Counted from the first letter of the stretch, positions 11,867 through 25,681 are shown. The stretch: 64,000 bases of DNA from Corylus avellana (GCF_901000735.1 NC_081541.1:20745841-20809840); one strand, 5' to 3'. Notes: a model not told the origin generated them from the letters alone. Numbers and translations are program-made.

Positions 11867-12071
11867 TGATATCAGAGCAAAAGGTCATGTGATCGAACCT
11901 TAACTCCATCAAATTACCCCCATTCAAATTAAATATTACACGTGTTGGGCCTCACCTATTAAAATTGAGTTTGAGCCCACATGTGAGAGGGGGGTTTTAA
12001 AGTAATGATTAAGTGATTAAAGTTACTTCTTTCTATTAACTTAAACTTTTGAGATAACTGGTAATTTAGCA
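11867..12071 (+). mobile_element. Possible remnant of a tiny terminal-repeat (TRIM-like) element
   Basis: A sequence resembling the initiator-Met tRNA primer site (tgatatcagagc, 11867-11878) follows a 'tttagca' that would end an LTR. About 110 bp later a purine tract (gtgagagggggg) is followed by 'ttttaaagtaatgattaag', ending again in 'tttagca' at 12071. This is the layout of a short nonautonomous LTR element. The left LTR does not match the right one beyond its last bases, so the call is weak. Confidence 0.35.
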
Positions 12072-12836
12072 GATTAGTGGATCATTATCATTATCTTATC
12101 CTGGACGAAAACAAGGATCCACAAAAATAAAAAACAAAACAAAACAAAAACTGCTACCATGCATCATGAAGGTTCTATTATATTCCAAGAACCAGTTGCG
12201 TCTTCAATCTCGTATCTCAAGGCTAGCCGTGGGTTTTGTCATGGAGTATATCAAGGTTTTTTTTGAAAAAAAAAAAAAAAAAATTATATTTGGAGACATT
12301 ATGGAAGATTTCACATTTTTCATTTAGATTTAACAAAAAAATTTTAAGACATTGCAAACTTTTAAACTTGAATACATTAAATTGCAATTTTTTTTTAAAG
12401 TTTAGAAAAGTGATTGTAAATGTGATGAAAGTTTAGGAGAATTAAGTGAAATTTTCTCTTTTATTATATTCAAGATATAATTATAATTTTACATGAAATG
12501 ATGACATGGTACATCTTGTCGGGGATTGGTTGATGTAGTAGACACTTCTTCAGCAATTAGACATAATATCAAATTAGAAAAAAAAAAAAAAATTGCTACA
12601 AATAGGTTTGTGGTTAATTCATACAAATTCATCTAATAAAAGTGACATTTGTATTTTTAGATGTGAGAAACACATGTTTTTTTAACAACATTTGCTTCTA
12701 ATATGTTTTTTAAATGAGTAGTGATTTAGTGGACATCGGTGTGCGTGAACAGTATGCACGCCGATGACGTGGCATGTGCCACGTTTGCCCCAAATTAAAA
12801 AAAAAAAAAAATCAAAATCTCAACAACAGGTGTGTC
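12072..12836. other. Intergenic, no gene seen
   Basis: AT-rich sequence with several A or T homopolymers (12264-12282, 12577-12592, 12797-12811). Just before the MULE, 12736-12783 is a short GC-richer stretch with a palindromic acgtggcatgtgccacgt core. I see no coding frame with recognisable content. Confidence 0.5.
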
Positions 12837-13141
12837 CCCGATCATTTTATCCCCCCACCCCAAACCCATTTTCCCTCCACCCAAATTCCCTCTCGACCGA
12901 CACCGGGGCCGTGAACCCCACCAAAACCGGCGCCATGATCTCCTCTCTCGCACCGTCACTGCTGCCAACTGACCCCAAACCCTTTCCTTTCCCCCTTTTT
13001 CTTCCCCAACCCATTTTCTCCCCCCCACGGGCACCGTCCGTCCTCTCCTCTCCCCACCGTCACCGCCGTTGACGACCACCTCCACTTCCTTCCATCAGCT
13101 CCAGCCAGAACCCATTCCCCCACAAAAGGCAGCTCTTCCCC
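12837..13141 (+). repeat. Left terminal inverted repeat of the MULE region
   Basis: C-rich on the plus strand. It matches the reverse complement of 25682-25975, with shared blocks such as 'ccccaaaccctttccttt' and 'cgtcctctcctctccccaccg'. Small indels separate the copies, so they have diverged for some time. Confidence 0.8.
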
Positions 13142-13389
13142 CAAAACCCTTATTTTTCTGAAACCCAAAATGCTCCCCAGTCCGCCATCTTCATCACCAC
13201 CTACGACTACTACCTCCACTACCACAATGGAACTAACAATTGGCTCCACGAACGCCTGGAAGGCCACCATCACAATTCATTCTACAAGCCGCAGCTTGAC
13301 AGATACGGCCACGCATCCACCTGCTGCTACCCCCAGTCGTGGCCAATCCCCTTGGGTCACTCCTCAATCAGTTGCTGGCCCAAATTGTG
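13100..13389 (+). other. Unidentified exon-like open frame at the inner edge of the left TIR
   Basis: The frame through base 13142 stays open across about 13100-13390. It encodes a protein-like, non-repetitive stretch including SAIFITTYDYYLHYHNGTNN and HERLEGHHHNSFYKPQLDRY. It ends at a good splice-donor sequence (attgtg, then gtaagc at 13390) with TAA immediately in frame. The right TIR has no equivalent of this part. It may be a captured exon, but I do not recognise the protein and no start codon was fixed. Confidence 0.35.
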
Positions 13390-14879
13390 GTAAGCTCACA
13401 CTCGGCAAAATTTTTTCACTTTGAACACTAATCCTCATAAATTGTAATTGTAATGGGTGTGTTGAGGTTAATGGGCTGGAAATGCATAATTTATTGTTCA
13501 TAGCCTTGCTCATTTTATGTTTATAAAATTTGTTGCTGCCTTACCTTAGGCTAAGTCTCGATATTTATAACAGTGTTCGTTACAAGAAAATAGAAGCAAT
13601 TACAAATTGTAAACAAATAAAACTCTATAAGTTAAATAAGATAAGTACAAAGCAATTGCAAATTGTAAACAAGTAAAATTCTATGAGCTAGATAAGATAA
13701 GTGTTGTACACGATAATAAGTGATTATAAGAGTTATCTAATGCTTGAATTGTTGTGATCTTCATCTTTATTGTTTTGATGAGAGGTTGAGTTGAGGATGT
13801 ATCTAGTTTGATCTCTATCTTTATCCTTATAACTCTTATGAGAGATTGAATTGGAGATTTCTCTAACAATGTTTAATTAAGTTCTATGTCTTTTGTTAAC
13901 TTAATATGTTATTAGTTATCTTTGTAATGTTGTGTTGAGTTGTGTGGCTGAAATTGGTCCATGTGTAAGCTTCCTATTCCTATTGGATGTACTTTCATGT
14001 ATAAAAACTTGCTTGTAAAGAGAAAAACATGATTGAAGTCCACTCATCTCATTAATTACGGAGTGGTGGAGCCTACGAAATGTCTAAAAAATGTTCCTTA
14101 TGTTAACTTCTAAATAAACAGAAAAATTAGATGTAGATTAAACTCTTCCGGCAAAAGTAATACTTAGGAAGTTCTTGGATCTTAAATGGGGAAAGGATAA
14201 TCTTGACAAATCAACAAACAGCTGCCATATCAATGAAGGAAAAACATAGAATCTCTCTAAAGCAGTGCCGTTTGGATCCACTTCTATAAAGTAAACCCCG
14301 AATACCTGTAGTCACCTGCAAACCATTCATAAATGGAGGGCCATTAAAATGGAAGAAATTGGTAATTGTTTCACACCCATGTGTTTGCTTTTGTTATCTT
14401 GTTGATGAATGATATATAAATACATACATATATTGAACTTGCATCGCTATAAATGCAAACAATTACAATATGATAGATGTGCAACCTTTCTTTTTCTTGA
14501 GTTTGGGGTTTCTTTTATTTATTTATTTATTTTAATCAAATATTAAAAAATGAGAGATGTGGTCAATGATGAATGATATTGGAGAGTGGTGGTGATGATA
14601 GTAGTGATGTAAAATGGCACATGTAACAATTCCATTATTATCAATGTTTATATAGTGAGAGACAGAAGGTGGGGGTTGTTTTTGAACTTATAATAATAGG
14701 GCCTTACTCTATATTTCTAGAGAGACAGAAAGTGAAGTTTCCATATATTTGTTTTATTCATTACTTTCGGGATAACATGTGTTTGATAGTAATAATATTT
14801 ATCTAGGACAGTAGGATTTGAATTTTTCTATTCTAAATTCTTAATAATGTCAATATGATGGTTATCCTTTAGAGACAAT
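13390..14879. other. Intergenic/TE interior, no gene seen
   Basis: Near 13580-13690 a block of about 53 bp occurs twice in imperfect direct repeat (agcaatt(a/g)caaattgtaaac and following bases). A 'tataaaaacttgc' near 14000 resembles an LTR promoter, but no LTR boundaries could be fixed. No recognisable coding sequence was found. Confidence 0.4.
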
Positions 14880-16315
14880 GGACAACCGTTACGAAGAAAG
14901 ATAGCACAGCTTGTTGCAAAAGTTTCTTCAAATAGCAATGATTACAGCATTAAGCAATGAGCATTACATGGATGTCATGCATGCTATACACATGTTAACG
15001 TTGAAGTAAAGTGGCTCAAGGTTTGAATACAGTCAACATTCCCATCACTGCAAATGTGCATTCTCTACAAGTAATGAAGGTAGTGTGGCAACGCAAAGAA
15101 AGGTGTGACTATCAAAAAGGAAGGTGCTTATAGTTAAAAGGATTGTGGAACAAGCAAAAAAGAAACAACTGAATAAATTCCTTGCCAAACAACAGAGAAG
15201 AAAAAATCAGGTTTCTCACTATTTTTCTTTCTTTATGTGTGCTTAATTATGCTTACTAAAATTGGTTTTGCATCCAAAAAAATTTCATGCATATAGTAAC
15301 ATACTTGGTACTTTATTTAATTGAAGACCTGTGAATCAATATAAGAAGAAGAAATGAACACAAGTGAAGTTCCATTGAATTCAACAACTTGTATTCATCA
15401 CGGTCATGTAATTGGAACTGAAGATAGTGTAATGACTCAGGTACACATTAAATTGTAGAAGCTCCATTGCCTTTGATTTATATATTTGTAAGTGTCAAAA
15501 CTATTAAATACTTGTAGGGTTTACAAGAAATCACAAAGTTTATTGCAGCTAGGATGGAGAAGTTGGCATTAGCACCTGTTGGTGGTGGCACTTTCGATTG
15601 TGTAATGTTTTGCTTATAAGAACCTAGATTTTTTCTGTTTCTCTCTCCTAGTCTCATTTTTTTTTTCCATGTCAAAAGAAATTATGTACTTGCTTGTCTC
15701 CCTTATCTTTTCATTCTTGTTAAAGCTTTTTATAATTTCTGCAAGTTTGTTTAATTTGCTAACTTATAAATTTGTTTTACTGCAGGATACAGGTTTCAAC
15801 CTCTTCAACTAGGTGATTGAACATGCTGTTTTGTTTCTTTTTGAAAGCACTACTCTTTTTTGTTCAACTAGTGCTTTTAGTAGATGATACCACCTTTTGA
15901 GTATGTAGTTGTCTAATGGTAGTGTATAGTTTTTGTAGTGTCAATTAGTTGGAATGGTGTATAGTTTTTGTAAGTATGGAATAGTTGGAATGTTATATGG
16001 TTTTTGTAAGTACTGAACTTGTGGAATGATTTTTGTATGGTTTTATTAAGCGTTGAATAGATGGACACCACTTTCGACTACAAGAGGTACCTATCTATTT
16101 ACTATTCCTACTATGTATTTTCAAATCAATTATTTTGCTTTACTGTATTAAATGACATTAATTCAAAGGTATGAGAGTTGATTTGTATAGCACAATGATA
16201 GAACCTTTTTGTTTTGTTTCATTTTAAATAGGTAAGCATGTGATCAATCTTTTTATTCAATTAAATAGCTGGAGAGCTTCATTGTGATCCTATTCATTTA
16301 CCAACAGGTACGCCA
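14880..16315 (+). pseudogene. Inverted partial copy of the 3' end of the FAR1-like transposase gene
   Basis: This plus-strand stretch matches the reverse complement of about 19200-20380 exon by exon. The SWIM-downstream part reads 'cattacatggatgtcatgc', and an EQAKKKQLNK-like exon end lies near 15150-15210. An exon near 15330-15440 follows. A short last exon after tgcag encodes GFNLFN and stops (15786-15812), where the other copy encodes GFNPFE. Intron lengths are similar. The DNA-binding and catalytic domains are absent. It is a truncated relic. Confidence 0.7.
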
Positions 16316-16404
16316 AAACTTCTCATCTCTTGACTTGTTAGGTTGTACTGCTCTTTCTATATTGGCTTGAAAAATTTTGTCCATTTATTCAACAATAGGT
16401 AAAA

Positions 16405-16780
16405 CTAGGGCTATGCAAAATAACTGCATACCACTTGCCGGCCAAGAACTGAGCGACATTGACTATCACCGCTTAACTGACGGCTGGTACGCGGTAGACT
16501 TTTTCTATTTCCAACAAACTCGGTTCGGTAGGCGGAATAACATTTTTAACCGACCGACTTTACTGACTGTCTTTTTTCATTTCTTTGCTTAAACATATAG
16601 TCATATAAAAGATTAGCGAAGATTACTACATTACCGACCGACATTACAGATTGTCATCATAATCACGTCGGTACTGGAAAAGAAGGTTAGCCGAAGACAA
16701 AATTTTGACTTTACTGACCATGGCGGTGCTAAATACGAAAATGCAATTTTTGTAACCGAGTTATCTGACTTCCAGCCCTA
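16405..16780. mobile_element. Short nonautonomous hAT-like element
   Basis: It begins TAGGGCTATGCAAA and ends CCAGCCCTA, giving short imperfect inverted ends of hAT type. The left flank ggtaaaac (16397-16404) and right flank ggaaaac (16781-16787) look like an 8-bp target duplication with one base lost. The 376-bp body carries repeated 'accgac' words and no coding frame. Confidence 0.6.
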
Positions 16781-16787
16781 GGAAAAC

Positions 16788-19199
16788 TATCATGTTGATT
16801 TGTTATATTACGGAAGTATTTAATGAAATATTTGCTTATTAGATTGCATTTTGTTTTTACGTTTTAAACCGTCATGAAGTTACTAGTGCTCTAATTTTGT
16901 ACTTAAAATATATAAACAAAGGACCATGTATGTCACTGCCACAAAGAGTGTGTGTATTGGACTTCTATGTTTGGATTTTTTTTTTTTTTTTTTAATTTAG
17001 AAGGAGTAATAGATTTATGCAAACTAGTCAATTGTGACAAATGAACTACATGCCTCTTTTTCACTACGTTTCCAATTCCATTTGCTTCTACTTTTATAAA
17101 GCCTCTTACAAGCATGCTTTGTCATTGTAATCTTTCATCCATTTAAAATTTTTGTGTTCCTCAATGTTATAACTGAGTTTGATTTTTTAAACAAATTTTG
17201 GAAATGATTTGTCATTGTCCTCTTTCTTTCAGTAAGTGGAACTTTTGACTGCCTCTAATACGTTTTGACTATATCATATGACTAAAACGTGGTGAGTTCA
17301 TTCCTACCATCTCCATAAATGTTAGCTTGCTATCGGTTTATTCTTATTGCAGTTATTTAGCATGTTTTGTTCTTTTTCATTTTTATATTGATAAGGGTTA
17401 AGTGTTTTATATTCTTGTAGGGATCTCATGAATGATAGAACATGTTGGAAGGACATGACACTGCATGTTTAAAAGTACTCATCTTTGTGTTCTTTTCTTG
17501 GTTGGTGTCTTTCTAATTGCAAGATCTTAAACATAAAATTAAACAATTGTTAATGTGAAAACAATTTAGTATACAAGGAAAAAAAAAATTAAGAAATAAA
17601 CAAAGTAGAACAAGACAAAACCCCACTTTTTTTCTCTACATCTTTGAGTTATCCAAAAAGAAAGAGATTGTGCTAGAACACTGAGGTCGAGAGTGGCTTA
17701 ATCTAACCTTCTACTAGCTGTGACTTGTAGCTTATAAGGATGGCCATTCATGTAGAATAGTACGCTTCATTTTTTATTTTAAGTGAGTCCGTGAATGGCA
17801 AGAGATCATCAACAAATTAACCATTTGCAAGGGAAATGGGAGGAGGAAATTGCTTGAATTATCTTCTTTAATCAAGTTAATAAATGTCGTTCCCTTATAG
17901 AATAATATTAATAAAATCTACTTCTCTAAATTACTAGCCTTAGGTTGTTCACTTCTTCTCAAGAAAGAAGTAAAGAAACTGGTAACTAATTTGACAACCT
18001 TGTAGGCAAGAAATATCATGTTATATAACAAAGACATAATAGCTTTGATCTTAGTATCACAATTTATGTATGTACTATTCCTCATCTATTGATGCATTTG
18101 ATTCCCGATCAGGTTGCATTTCTCATGTTCTCTTGATAGGAGCAATCATAGAAATTTTATGTGAAATCAATATTCAATTAATCATCATTCAAATTCACAT
18201 TAACACACAAATTAAAAGCCACAACATGATCTTGAATGGTTAATTAAGCTTTGGTGAAGTAGTACTCGTCAGCCATACATATTGAAACTTAATAAATATT
18301 CTTAGTGGGCGCATGTTAATAAACTTAAAAACCACCATACAAGTGTGGTAATGAGCATATGTCTAATGATGTACTCAAGTACATGCAGCTTCAACTCCTC
18401 CAAGACCAGAACCGAATTGGCCTTCTTGTAAACTATATAGAGCAGCATCTGAACAATGCCAAAGAGAAAACCCACTGTAATTGGAAGTTGCATGTTGATG
18501 ATGCCAATAAGAACAAAATCTTAATATAGTAATATGCCAGCCAAATAAAATTAATAATAATAACAAATAAATAAAAATCTAGCAGGCAAAAAAAATTAAT
18601 AATAAATAAATAAGAGTTTAAGGCCTTCAATTTTTGGTAAAGAAATGAGATGGGCAAAGAAGATTGTATAGGACCTGCTTGTGGATTGGTCTAGATTTTA
18701 TGCTTTCTGCAACTCAATTGTTCTAAATGAAATCTCTACATCAACTTGCAAGAAAGGTGAAAGATACATGGAGAATTAGTACATTTTTTATGACAATAGC
18801 AGCACTACTAAGTACCAACAAACAAAAAACAAAATCAATATTCTTAGTGGGTTTTGATTGACTTGTACAATTACATACATATTGAAACTTCCTGACGGCA
18901 TAGACTAAGCTACATGTTGATGATGCCAAGACTTTTCAACAACGTCAAAAGTCAACACATATAGGAAAATGCACCTAAGCTGTTAAACATCAAACAATGT
19001 GCAAATAATTAATGCCACATGTGATTTCCTCCCATTTTCTGTATGCAATAGCTTTTGTATATTTTTCAGTGTAGATATTCTAATGAATCTCCATGATAAA
19101 AATACTTTATGCCATCACAAATAAATTTCCCCTTTCAGTTTCTGAATGCATGTTGCAACCAATTGACATTCTATAGCCCTTCACAAATTCAAAAACTAG
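16788..19199. other. Interior between the two transposase copies, no gene seen
   Basis: AT-rich noncoding sequence. Short words recur in direct orientation: 'tattcttagtggg' near 18297 and 18840, and 'catgttgatgatgcca' near 18490 and 18913. That suggests a small local duplication. No transposon ends could be placed, and no inner MULE ends were found here although two fused elements would predict them. Confidence 0.4.
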
Positions 19200-19654
19200 G
19201 TCATACCTGGTTAATGAGTTAGATCACAATGAAGCTCTTCAGCTCTTTAGTTGAATAAACAGATGAATCATATACTCATCTATGTAAAATAAAATAGAAA
19301 ATTAAATTCTATCAATGTGCTATCCAATTCAAAAGTTAGTGTAATAATTCTTTCAATGTTGATCGACAATTGATTTGGAAATACCTCATGGATACAGCAA
19401 ATAGATAGGTAGCTGTTGTAGCCAAAAGTAGCTTGCATCTATTCAACACTTACAAAAACTGTACACCATTCCACATGTTCAGCACTTACAAAAACCATGC
19501 ACCATTCCAACTATTCCACACTTGCAAAAACTATACACCACGATCAGCCAAAAAAGAGCAATGCGTCCAAAAAATTCTTGTAACATGTACTAAAAGCACT
19601 AGTTGAACAAAAAAGAGCAATGCTTTCAAAAAACAAAACAACATGCTCAATCGC

Positions 19655-22600
19655 CTATTCAAATGGGTTGAAACCCATATCCTGCAGCAAAACAAAGAAA
19701 CCATTATAAGTTATTAAAGATTAAAATAAAAATAGAAAAGAAAAAGGGAAAAGGAAAAAGGAGAATGACAATGACATAACAATGTAATTTGACAATAGCA
19801 GGGAGCTTCAAGTGTATTTACCTTACTAAAAGCAGTTTCCTGCATTCCAATTATGCAATCATATTGGGTATCAGTTATTGAAGCCAATGGATCTTCATTT
19901 GTGTTCAATTCCCTTTCTTGGATTCCTTGGCAAGCCTTCAATTTAAAAAGATACCAAATGTGTTACAATATGCTTGAAATGTTTGTATGCGATCACGAGT
20001 TTAATAAGAATAAGTGAAACACTCATAAAAGGAAGAAAAATAAGCAACTTGATTTTTTCTCCCATTCTGGTTAGCATTGTTGTGACTCTGATGTTTCTTT
20101 TTTGCTTGTGTCATGACTTTTTCAACCGTAGACCCATTCTTTTGAATGGTGCCTTGCCTTTACATTTAACCGCTGTAGGACTAAGAACCTTGGTACTTTT
20201 CACTACTACACCATCAATGGCTTCATTACTTTTGGAAGATGGGGGTGGAATATCATGGGAGGGTGGACAGGGTTCATACCTTGAGCACTTGCATTTCGCT
20301 AGCAACATGTCTACACAACGCATGACATCCATGTAATGGTCCTCACTGGTTGATGTAAGCATTGCTAATTCACTACATTTTTTCAACAAGCAATCATATC
20401 TTTGGGCATCAGGGTTGCAACTGAAGACGTTATAACTACTCTCAACAAGAGTATATGCGCGCTTCAAATCCTTCCTCCATCGGTCAAGAAAATATTTTGT
20501 GGGCAAAGATTTAACTTTCTTTAATGTCATTACATCAAGGGCATGCCTACACAAGATTCCTCTACATTCAAACAACCCACAAGTGCATTTAACTTCACTT
20601 TCATCTCCATTGAAGTAAACACAAAAATTTTGTTCTTTTGTGTAATCATCAATTGTTACCTCATCGGATACTTCGTAGGTAGAAATTGCACATTCACTTT
20701 TAATAAGAGAGCAATTGCAATACATCAAGCAACTAAACTCCTTATGAACTTCTTTGAACTTTGCATTGGTGTAAAGTTCTTGAAATTTCTTCTCAATAGA
20801 AAAATGAGATATACAAGGAATGATGGCATTAAAAGAATTGAAATCAGCTACTTTCTCATTCTCAGCCTTTCTCCTCAAAGCATTGTCAAATTGGCCAACA
20901 AATTCCTTTAGCGTGCTTCTAGAGTGCACATAATTATCAAAAAATGCATTCATACTTTCACTTCATTGTCTAGTTGCATTCCGGCCCAAAATGTATCTTT
21001 TAAATACGTCGATACCCAATGAGCCCACTCACTATATAACCAACACAACCATGCATTATCCCGAAGATTATACCTTTCAAGTACACCTTGCCAACTGTTA
21101 TCAAATTCAACACAAGTTTGAGAGTCATAGATTGCACTTTGTATGGCACTCTTCAAGCCACACTTGTATTGAGCATGTGATCCTAGCTTCTCTGGGAATT
21201 TTTTCATAATGTGCCATAAACAAAATCTATGTCGGGCTTTAGGAAAAACTTTTGCAATTGCACTTTTCATAGCCTTATCCTAATATGTTATTGTTGCAAG
21301 TGGAGCTTGGCCGTTCATGCATTTCAACCATGTTTCAAACAACCAAACAAATGTGGTTGTATCCTCACCTGATAGTAATCCCGCCCCCAAAAGTATTGAC
21401 TGACCATGATGATTTACTCCCACAAAAAAAGCAAATGACATGTTGTATATATTGGTCAAATACGTTGTGTCAAATGTAACCACATCCCCAAAATACTCAT
21501 ATGCAGCCTTGGTTCGTGCATCAGCCCAAAACACATTCCTTTAGCCTAGAGTCATCATCCAAATCCATCACAGCGTAGAAGCCATCATTCATTTCTCGCA
21601 TTCTAGTAAAGTAGTCATAGAGTACTCTAGCACCTCCTTTGCCAAGCCGAAGATGTCTTGCCTTGCTAATAAAATTTTGACAATCTCTCTCTATGAATGA
21701 CAGATTCTCAAACCCTCCACCTTCAACAACGAGAGAGTTAAAGTTCTTACTCACACCTATCCCAGCTATATCGTTTAATTCGAGCCTTCTTTTCACATTA
21801 TCATCTATCCTCCTATAGCATCGAAAAAATCTTGTTTTACTAGGGCCTAAAGCATGATTATGGTTCACATTAACAGTAGTTAAACACCATGCTCCATCCT
21901 TGAACAATGCATTAAACTTGGCCTTACACCCAGTTTTCGTTGTTGGATTTGGCTTGTCAATATTAATTGCATCAGTTTGCTTCTTGCCATAACAAGCACA
22001 TGTAAGGGTGACATACTTATGACTCCCGTCTGGATTATTTTTACCTCCTTTAGATGTCACCCCAAACCCTTATTGCTGAGCATACCGCCTATAATATAGT
22101 TTTAATTCTTTTTCAAAACTAAACTTCATTCCTACCTCCAGTTCTGCTACTTTCTTATTACATTGCACATCATTATCATCCTTGTCTACCAACTCTAAAT
22201 CACAGACAACTTCATTTCCATCTAGATGACAAAAAAAATAAAAAATACAGTTACCCAATCAACATATCGGGACAAGATTGGAATCACAACATTCACTAAA
22301 CGACAATCAACAACTAATGAGTAAAATTTACTATGAGAAAGAAACTCAATGATATTAATAAAAGACTATAAGGACTAACTAACCAATTTGAGGGACAACT
22401 TCGAGGAACGGCTCGTCGTCATTTGGAATCTATGTAAGCAGAGAATTGTTAGGTTCATAACAACCACAATGCCAACTTTTAACATGTAATATATTCTCTC
22501 CTTTAGAAGCAGAGAAATGCTACACTTACCAAATTTTTCTCCTAAAATTGGTTCCCAAGTAATGTGTCACCATCCCATGAGATGGTCACACATTTTCCAA

Positions 22601-23430
22601 AATAATTTTTCTCATGGAATGTTAAAACATCATTTAGGAAATGAATTTTATGGATAAATTTTAGTAAGTGTAGCATTTTCATTAGAAGCAACATATAAAT
22701 ACTTTACATTGACAATAGGGATGTGAAACGATTATTAAATTGGGGGGATAGGGGGAACCTCTAACATTAATACCTGCATCAATTGCTCAAGCATTACAGA
22801 TTCAGATCCCATCACAAGTGGTAATGAGGTAGGAGGCACTGAAGCTTCACCAATGGCCCCAACAGTGTGACTTTGTGCATTGGCTCTTGCAGAAGTTATA
22901 GTGAGTACAAAATCATCACAACCAAGAGGGGATGAAAATATAGATGGTCACACATAAGCAAGAATCGTTTAGGTTGAAACTGAAAAATATACCATCTGCA
23001 ACCATATGGTGAAACCTTCTTTCCTTACTTCCATAAGAATCCTACATTGATTGGCACGTTTTCATAAGACAACAAATAAATAACAACATATCAACAGAGG
23101 AATGTAAAGCTAATGCTATAAATAAATATTTCGATCATTAGGGCATATGCATACATAAAACACTAAACTTATCAATTGAGAAACCAAACCCTATTGATGC
23201 ATGATATAATGTACATGTTTCTCATTATTCTTTTCAATTGCATCTAATGTACCCTCATTACCACTATCAACACTATTAACAAGAGGGGAAGAGAAACAAT
23301 GTGAAGCACCGTCATTGCCTACGCTTCCAGGAGTTCCCATGGATTTTTTAGTACAAACTCGATCATTTCCATAGGGGCCCTTCCCTTCCAACTCTACATT
23401 GACATGTAGTGGGTTTGGAGTCTACATAAG
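19655..23430 (-). pseudogene. FAR1/FHY3-like MULE transposase gene, multi-exon, broken
   Basis: Minus-strand exons can be traced: about 23425-23190; about 22910-22773; 22432-22387; a long exon from about 22224 to 20053; about 19935-19832; and 19681-19655, ending GFNPFE-stop. The long exon carries, in order, the FAR1 DNA-binding zinc domain (CACYGKKQTD, NVNHNHALGPSKTR), the MULE transposase domain (FWADARTKAAYEYFGDVVTF with the first Asp, then DKAMKSAIAKVFPKARHRFC) and the SWIM finger (CTCGLFECRGILCRH, CxC...CxH). There are in-frame stops near 22069 and 21273 and frameshifts near 21540, 20952 and 20120, so no full protein is made. The flanking long inverted repeats argue for a transposon copy and not a host FRS transcription factor. 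Confidence 0.8.
22516..22677. mobile_element. MITE with AATGCTACACTT ends
   Basis: The 162-bp unit begins aatgctacacttaccaaat and ends with the reverse complement (taagtgtagcatt). It is fully foldable and noncoding. A relative is at 33331-33490. The target duplication is not clear. It lies in an intron or in the 5' region of the transposase pseudogene. Confidence 0.65.
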
Positions 23431-25681
23431 ATATAGTAACAAACTTAGATGAGAAATTCATAAACTTCACAATATTTATAAGCAGCAACGGTGTGCATTG
23501 TGTCACACGTGCAGCACGTGTTTGCATTGTGCATCTACATGATCCAAAGAATAGCTATAATTTACCTGGCTTCTTGATAGATAGGGGTGGGGAGTTGTAG
23601 AAGCAACTGTTGAGGCAAAAAATGGGGGCAACGTAGCTCCAGGACAATAATAAGCATAATCAAGAAACACCGAGTATCCAAAACTAATCCATATAAATAA
23701 TGAAAAAAATTCATAGTCATAATGATTTTTTTGGTTCTTTAGAAAAAAAAATACAAAAATAAACTAAACATATTCTTATCATGAACCTGCATGGAACTCG
23801 ACCAATCAAAATAATGCGTTGTTGGAATTTCCTGAAAAAATAAATGAGAATACTTTAAAACATCGAAAAAAAAAAATGTAAAAGAATATAATTAGGGTTA
23901 AGAAAAAGACAAGGATACTTGAGCTGAAGAAGCTGGTTTGGAAGGATTAGGAGGCTTGCTCTCTTCCCCTATCCCCATCGAGTTGTTTCAAAGCAAGAAA
24001 TCTTCAACTTATGCATTTTATGACAAGTTTACTTATATCTGCAATAATATCTATATATAACCGTCTTAGTTGATAGAGTAACCAAAGAAGGTACACTAGA
24101 AAAATATAATACAACACCTTGTTAGGCCAACCTGCAAACAAATTTGCATCAAAAAATATCAAACGAATAAAACACTAAAACACTTTATTTCCTTACTGGG
24201 GAGGGGGTTAGGAAATAAATTCAAGGGGCTGCCTCCAATTTTGATCAAAAGTAAACAATTATGATGGAATGTACATGACGCACCACATTTCTATTGAATC
24301 GGGTATCATATTTAGAAGTGCTGCATGCTTTAGTAAGCATTAACAATACACAAATGTTCAAAATTTTCTACTATCTTTTTTGTTTTTGTTTGCGTATTCT
24401 TTAATGATTTTGAGCATCCAAAGCAAGCTACAATGAAGTAAACCATCACTAACCCCAAACAAAACATAGTTCCAATATCGGGCAGCTTTACGGAAACTAT
24501 CTTAATAGAAGAAATATCAAGTCCTTAAACTTGCAGCTACACGAGCTAAAAATATTAAAATCAAAGCATGGAAAAACTTCAAATTTAGACCATTACCATA
24601 TACATCAGAACATTTTGCATCATTTTTGGTGAGTTGTCTTTTTCCTACTTATAATCAGATTTAATATTTTTTTTTAAAAAAATTATTAGTGTTGAGCAAT
24701 GATTTTCCGTTTCTAAGTGCTTTCCATGCCTTATCTATTGATTTTTTTTTTTTTTTTTTTTTTTTTCAAAAAGCAACTTGTTTCACCTAGTTTTCTATTT
24801 GGCACTATTGAGACTACATATATGGGCCATGCCACTTCTAAGAGTTATAAGTCAAGACAAATACTTCTATGACGGTGTTTTGGAGGCCAACAACATCTTC
24901 AAATAGAGATGTCTTGCAAGCAGGGAAGAGTTTTATAAGGACTAAGAAAAAGGGACATGAAGTAGGAAGTGTTTGAAATACATCAATTAGAGATGTGACT
25001 TGAGATAAATTGTTATATGACATTGATTCAATGTGGTTCACTGAAGCTTTTAGATTTTGATCAGTTTGCCACAAGATTGTTCTCTTTCACTTTTGACCTT
25101 GTCCATTTTATATCATGTTGCTTTTCTTTCTTTCTATCTTGATTTCTTGTTGCTAATTTTCATCTGGAGGTTTACATTATTATCCATGTGGTGGTTGTTG
25201 TGTATTTTATCAAAGGGATTCTCTCTCCAAAAATGTTCAAAGTTGCTGTTACCTTTGTTATATCTATTGGCCTGTACACTTCCATTATTTAGTTTCTTCA
25301 ATATTTACATAATATGGCAGAACACAAATTTGATTTCCGCTCCTTGATCCGTTCGTAAGTACCTAGTTCACACTTTACTACAAACAAATTCAAACCAAAC
25401 CAACCAGTGTGAAACAAAAAAACAAAACAAAACAAAACAAAAACAAAAAAACAAGCAATTTGGTGGCATTTTTGTTAACAAATGAGGGCACAAATTGGCA
25501 AACAGAGAGAGTGGTTGACCCGACAAAAACGAAATTTACCAGAACCCTAGAAACAAAATCACAGCTCCTCCGCAAAACCATTCAGAATAACCAACCCACA
25601 ACATACAGAAATGATTTTCAAAGAAAGGAAAAGAAAAGGTACCTCGTAGTGGTTTTGGGCATGCACACGGCAGTGACGGTG
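23431..25681. other. 5' noncoding region of the transposase gene and MULE interior
   Basis: No recognisable coding frame. T homopolymers lie at 24742-24766 and an (AAAAC)n-like stretch at 25416-25450. A donor-like 'gaggtacc' on the minus strand near 25640, just inside the right TIR, suggests that transcription of the transposase gene started in the TIR with a short leader exon. That is inference from layout only. Confidence 0.4.

Noticed and set aside
12956..13273. Gly/Val-rich minus-strand frames in the MULE arm
   Set aside because: They are low-complexity translations of a C-rich inverted repeat, present at both arms without frame conservation.
19655..23430. Host light-signalling factor (FHY3/FAR1) as the identity of the FAR1-like gene
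   Set aside because: The gene is flanked by long inverted repeats, has multiple stops and frameshifts, and a partial inverted copy sits nearby, all of which fit a dead MULE transposase.
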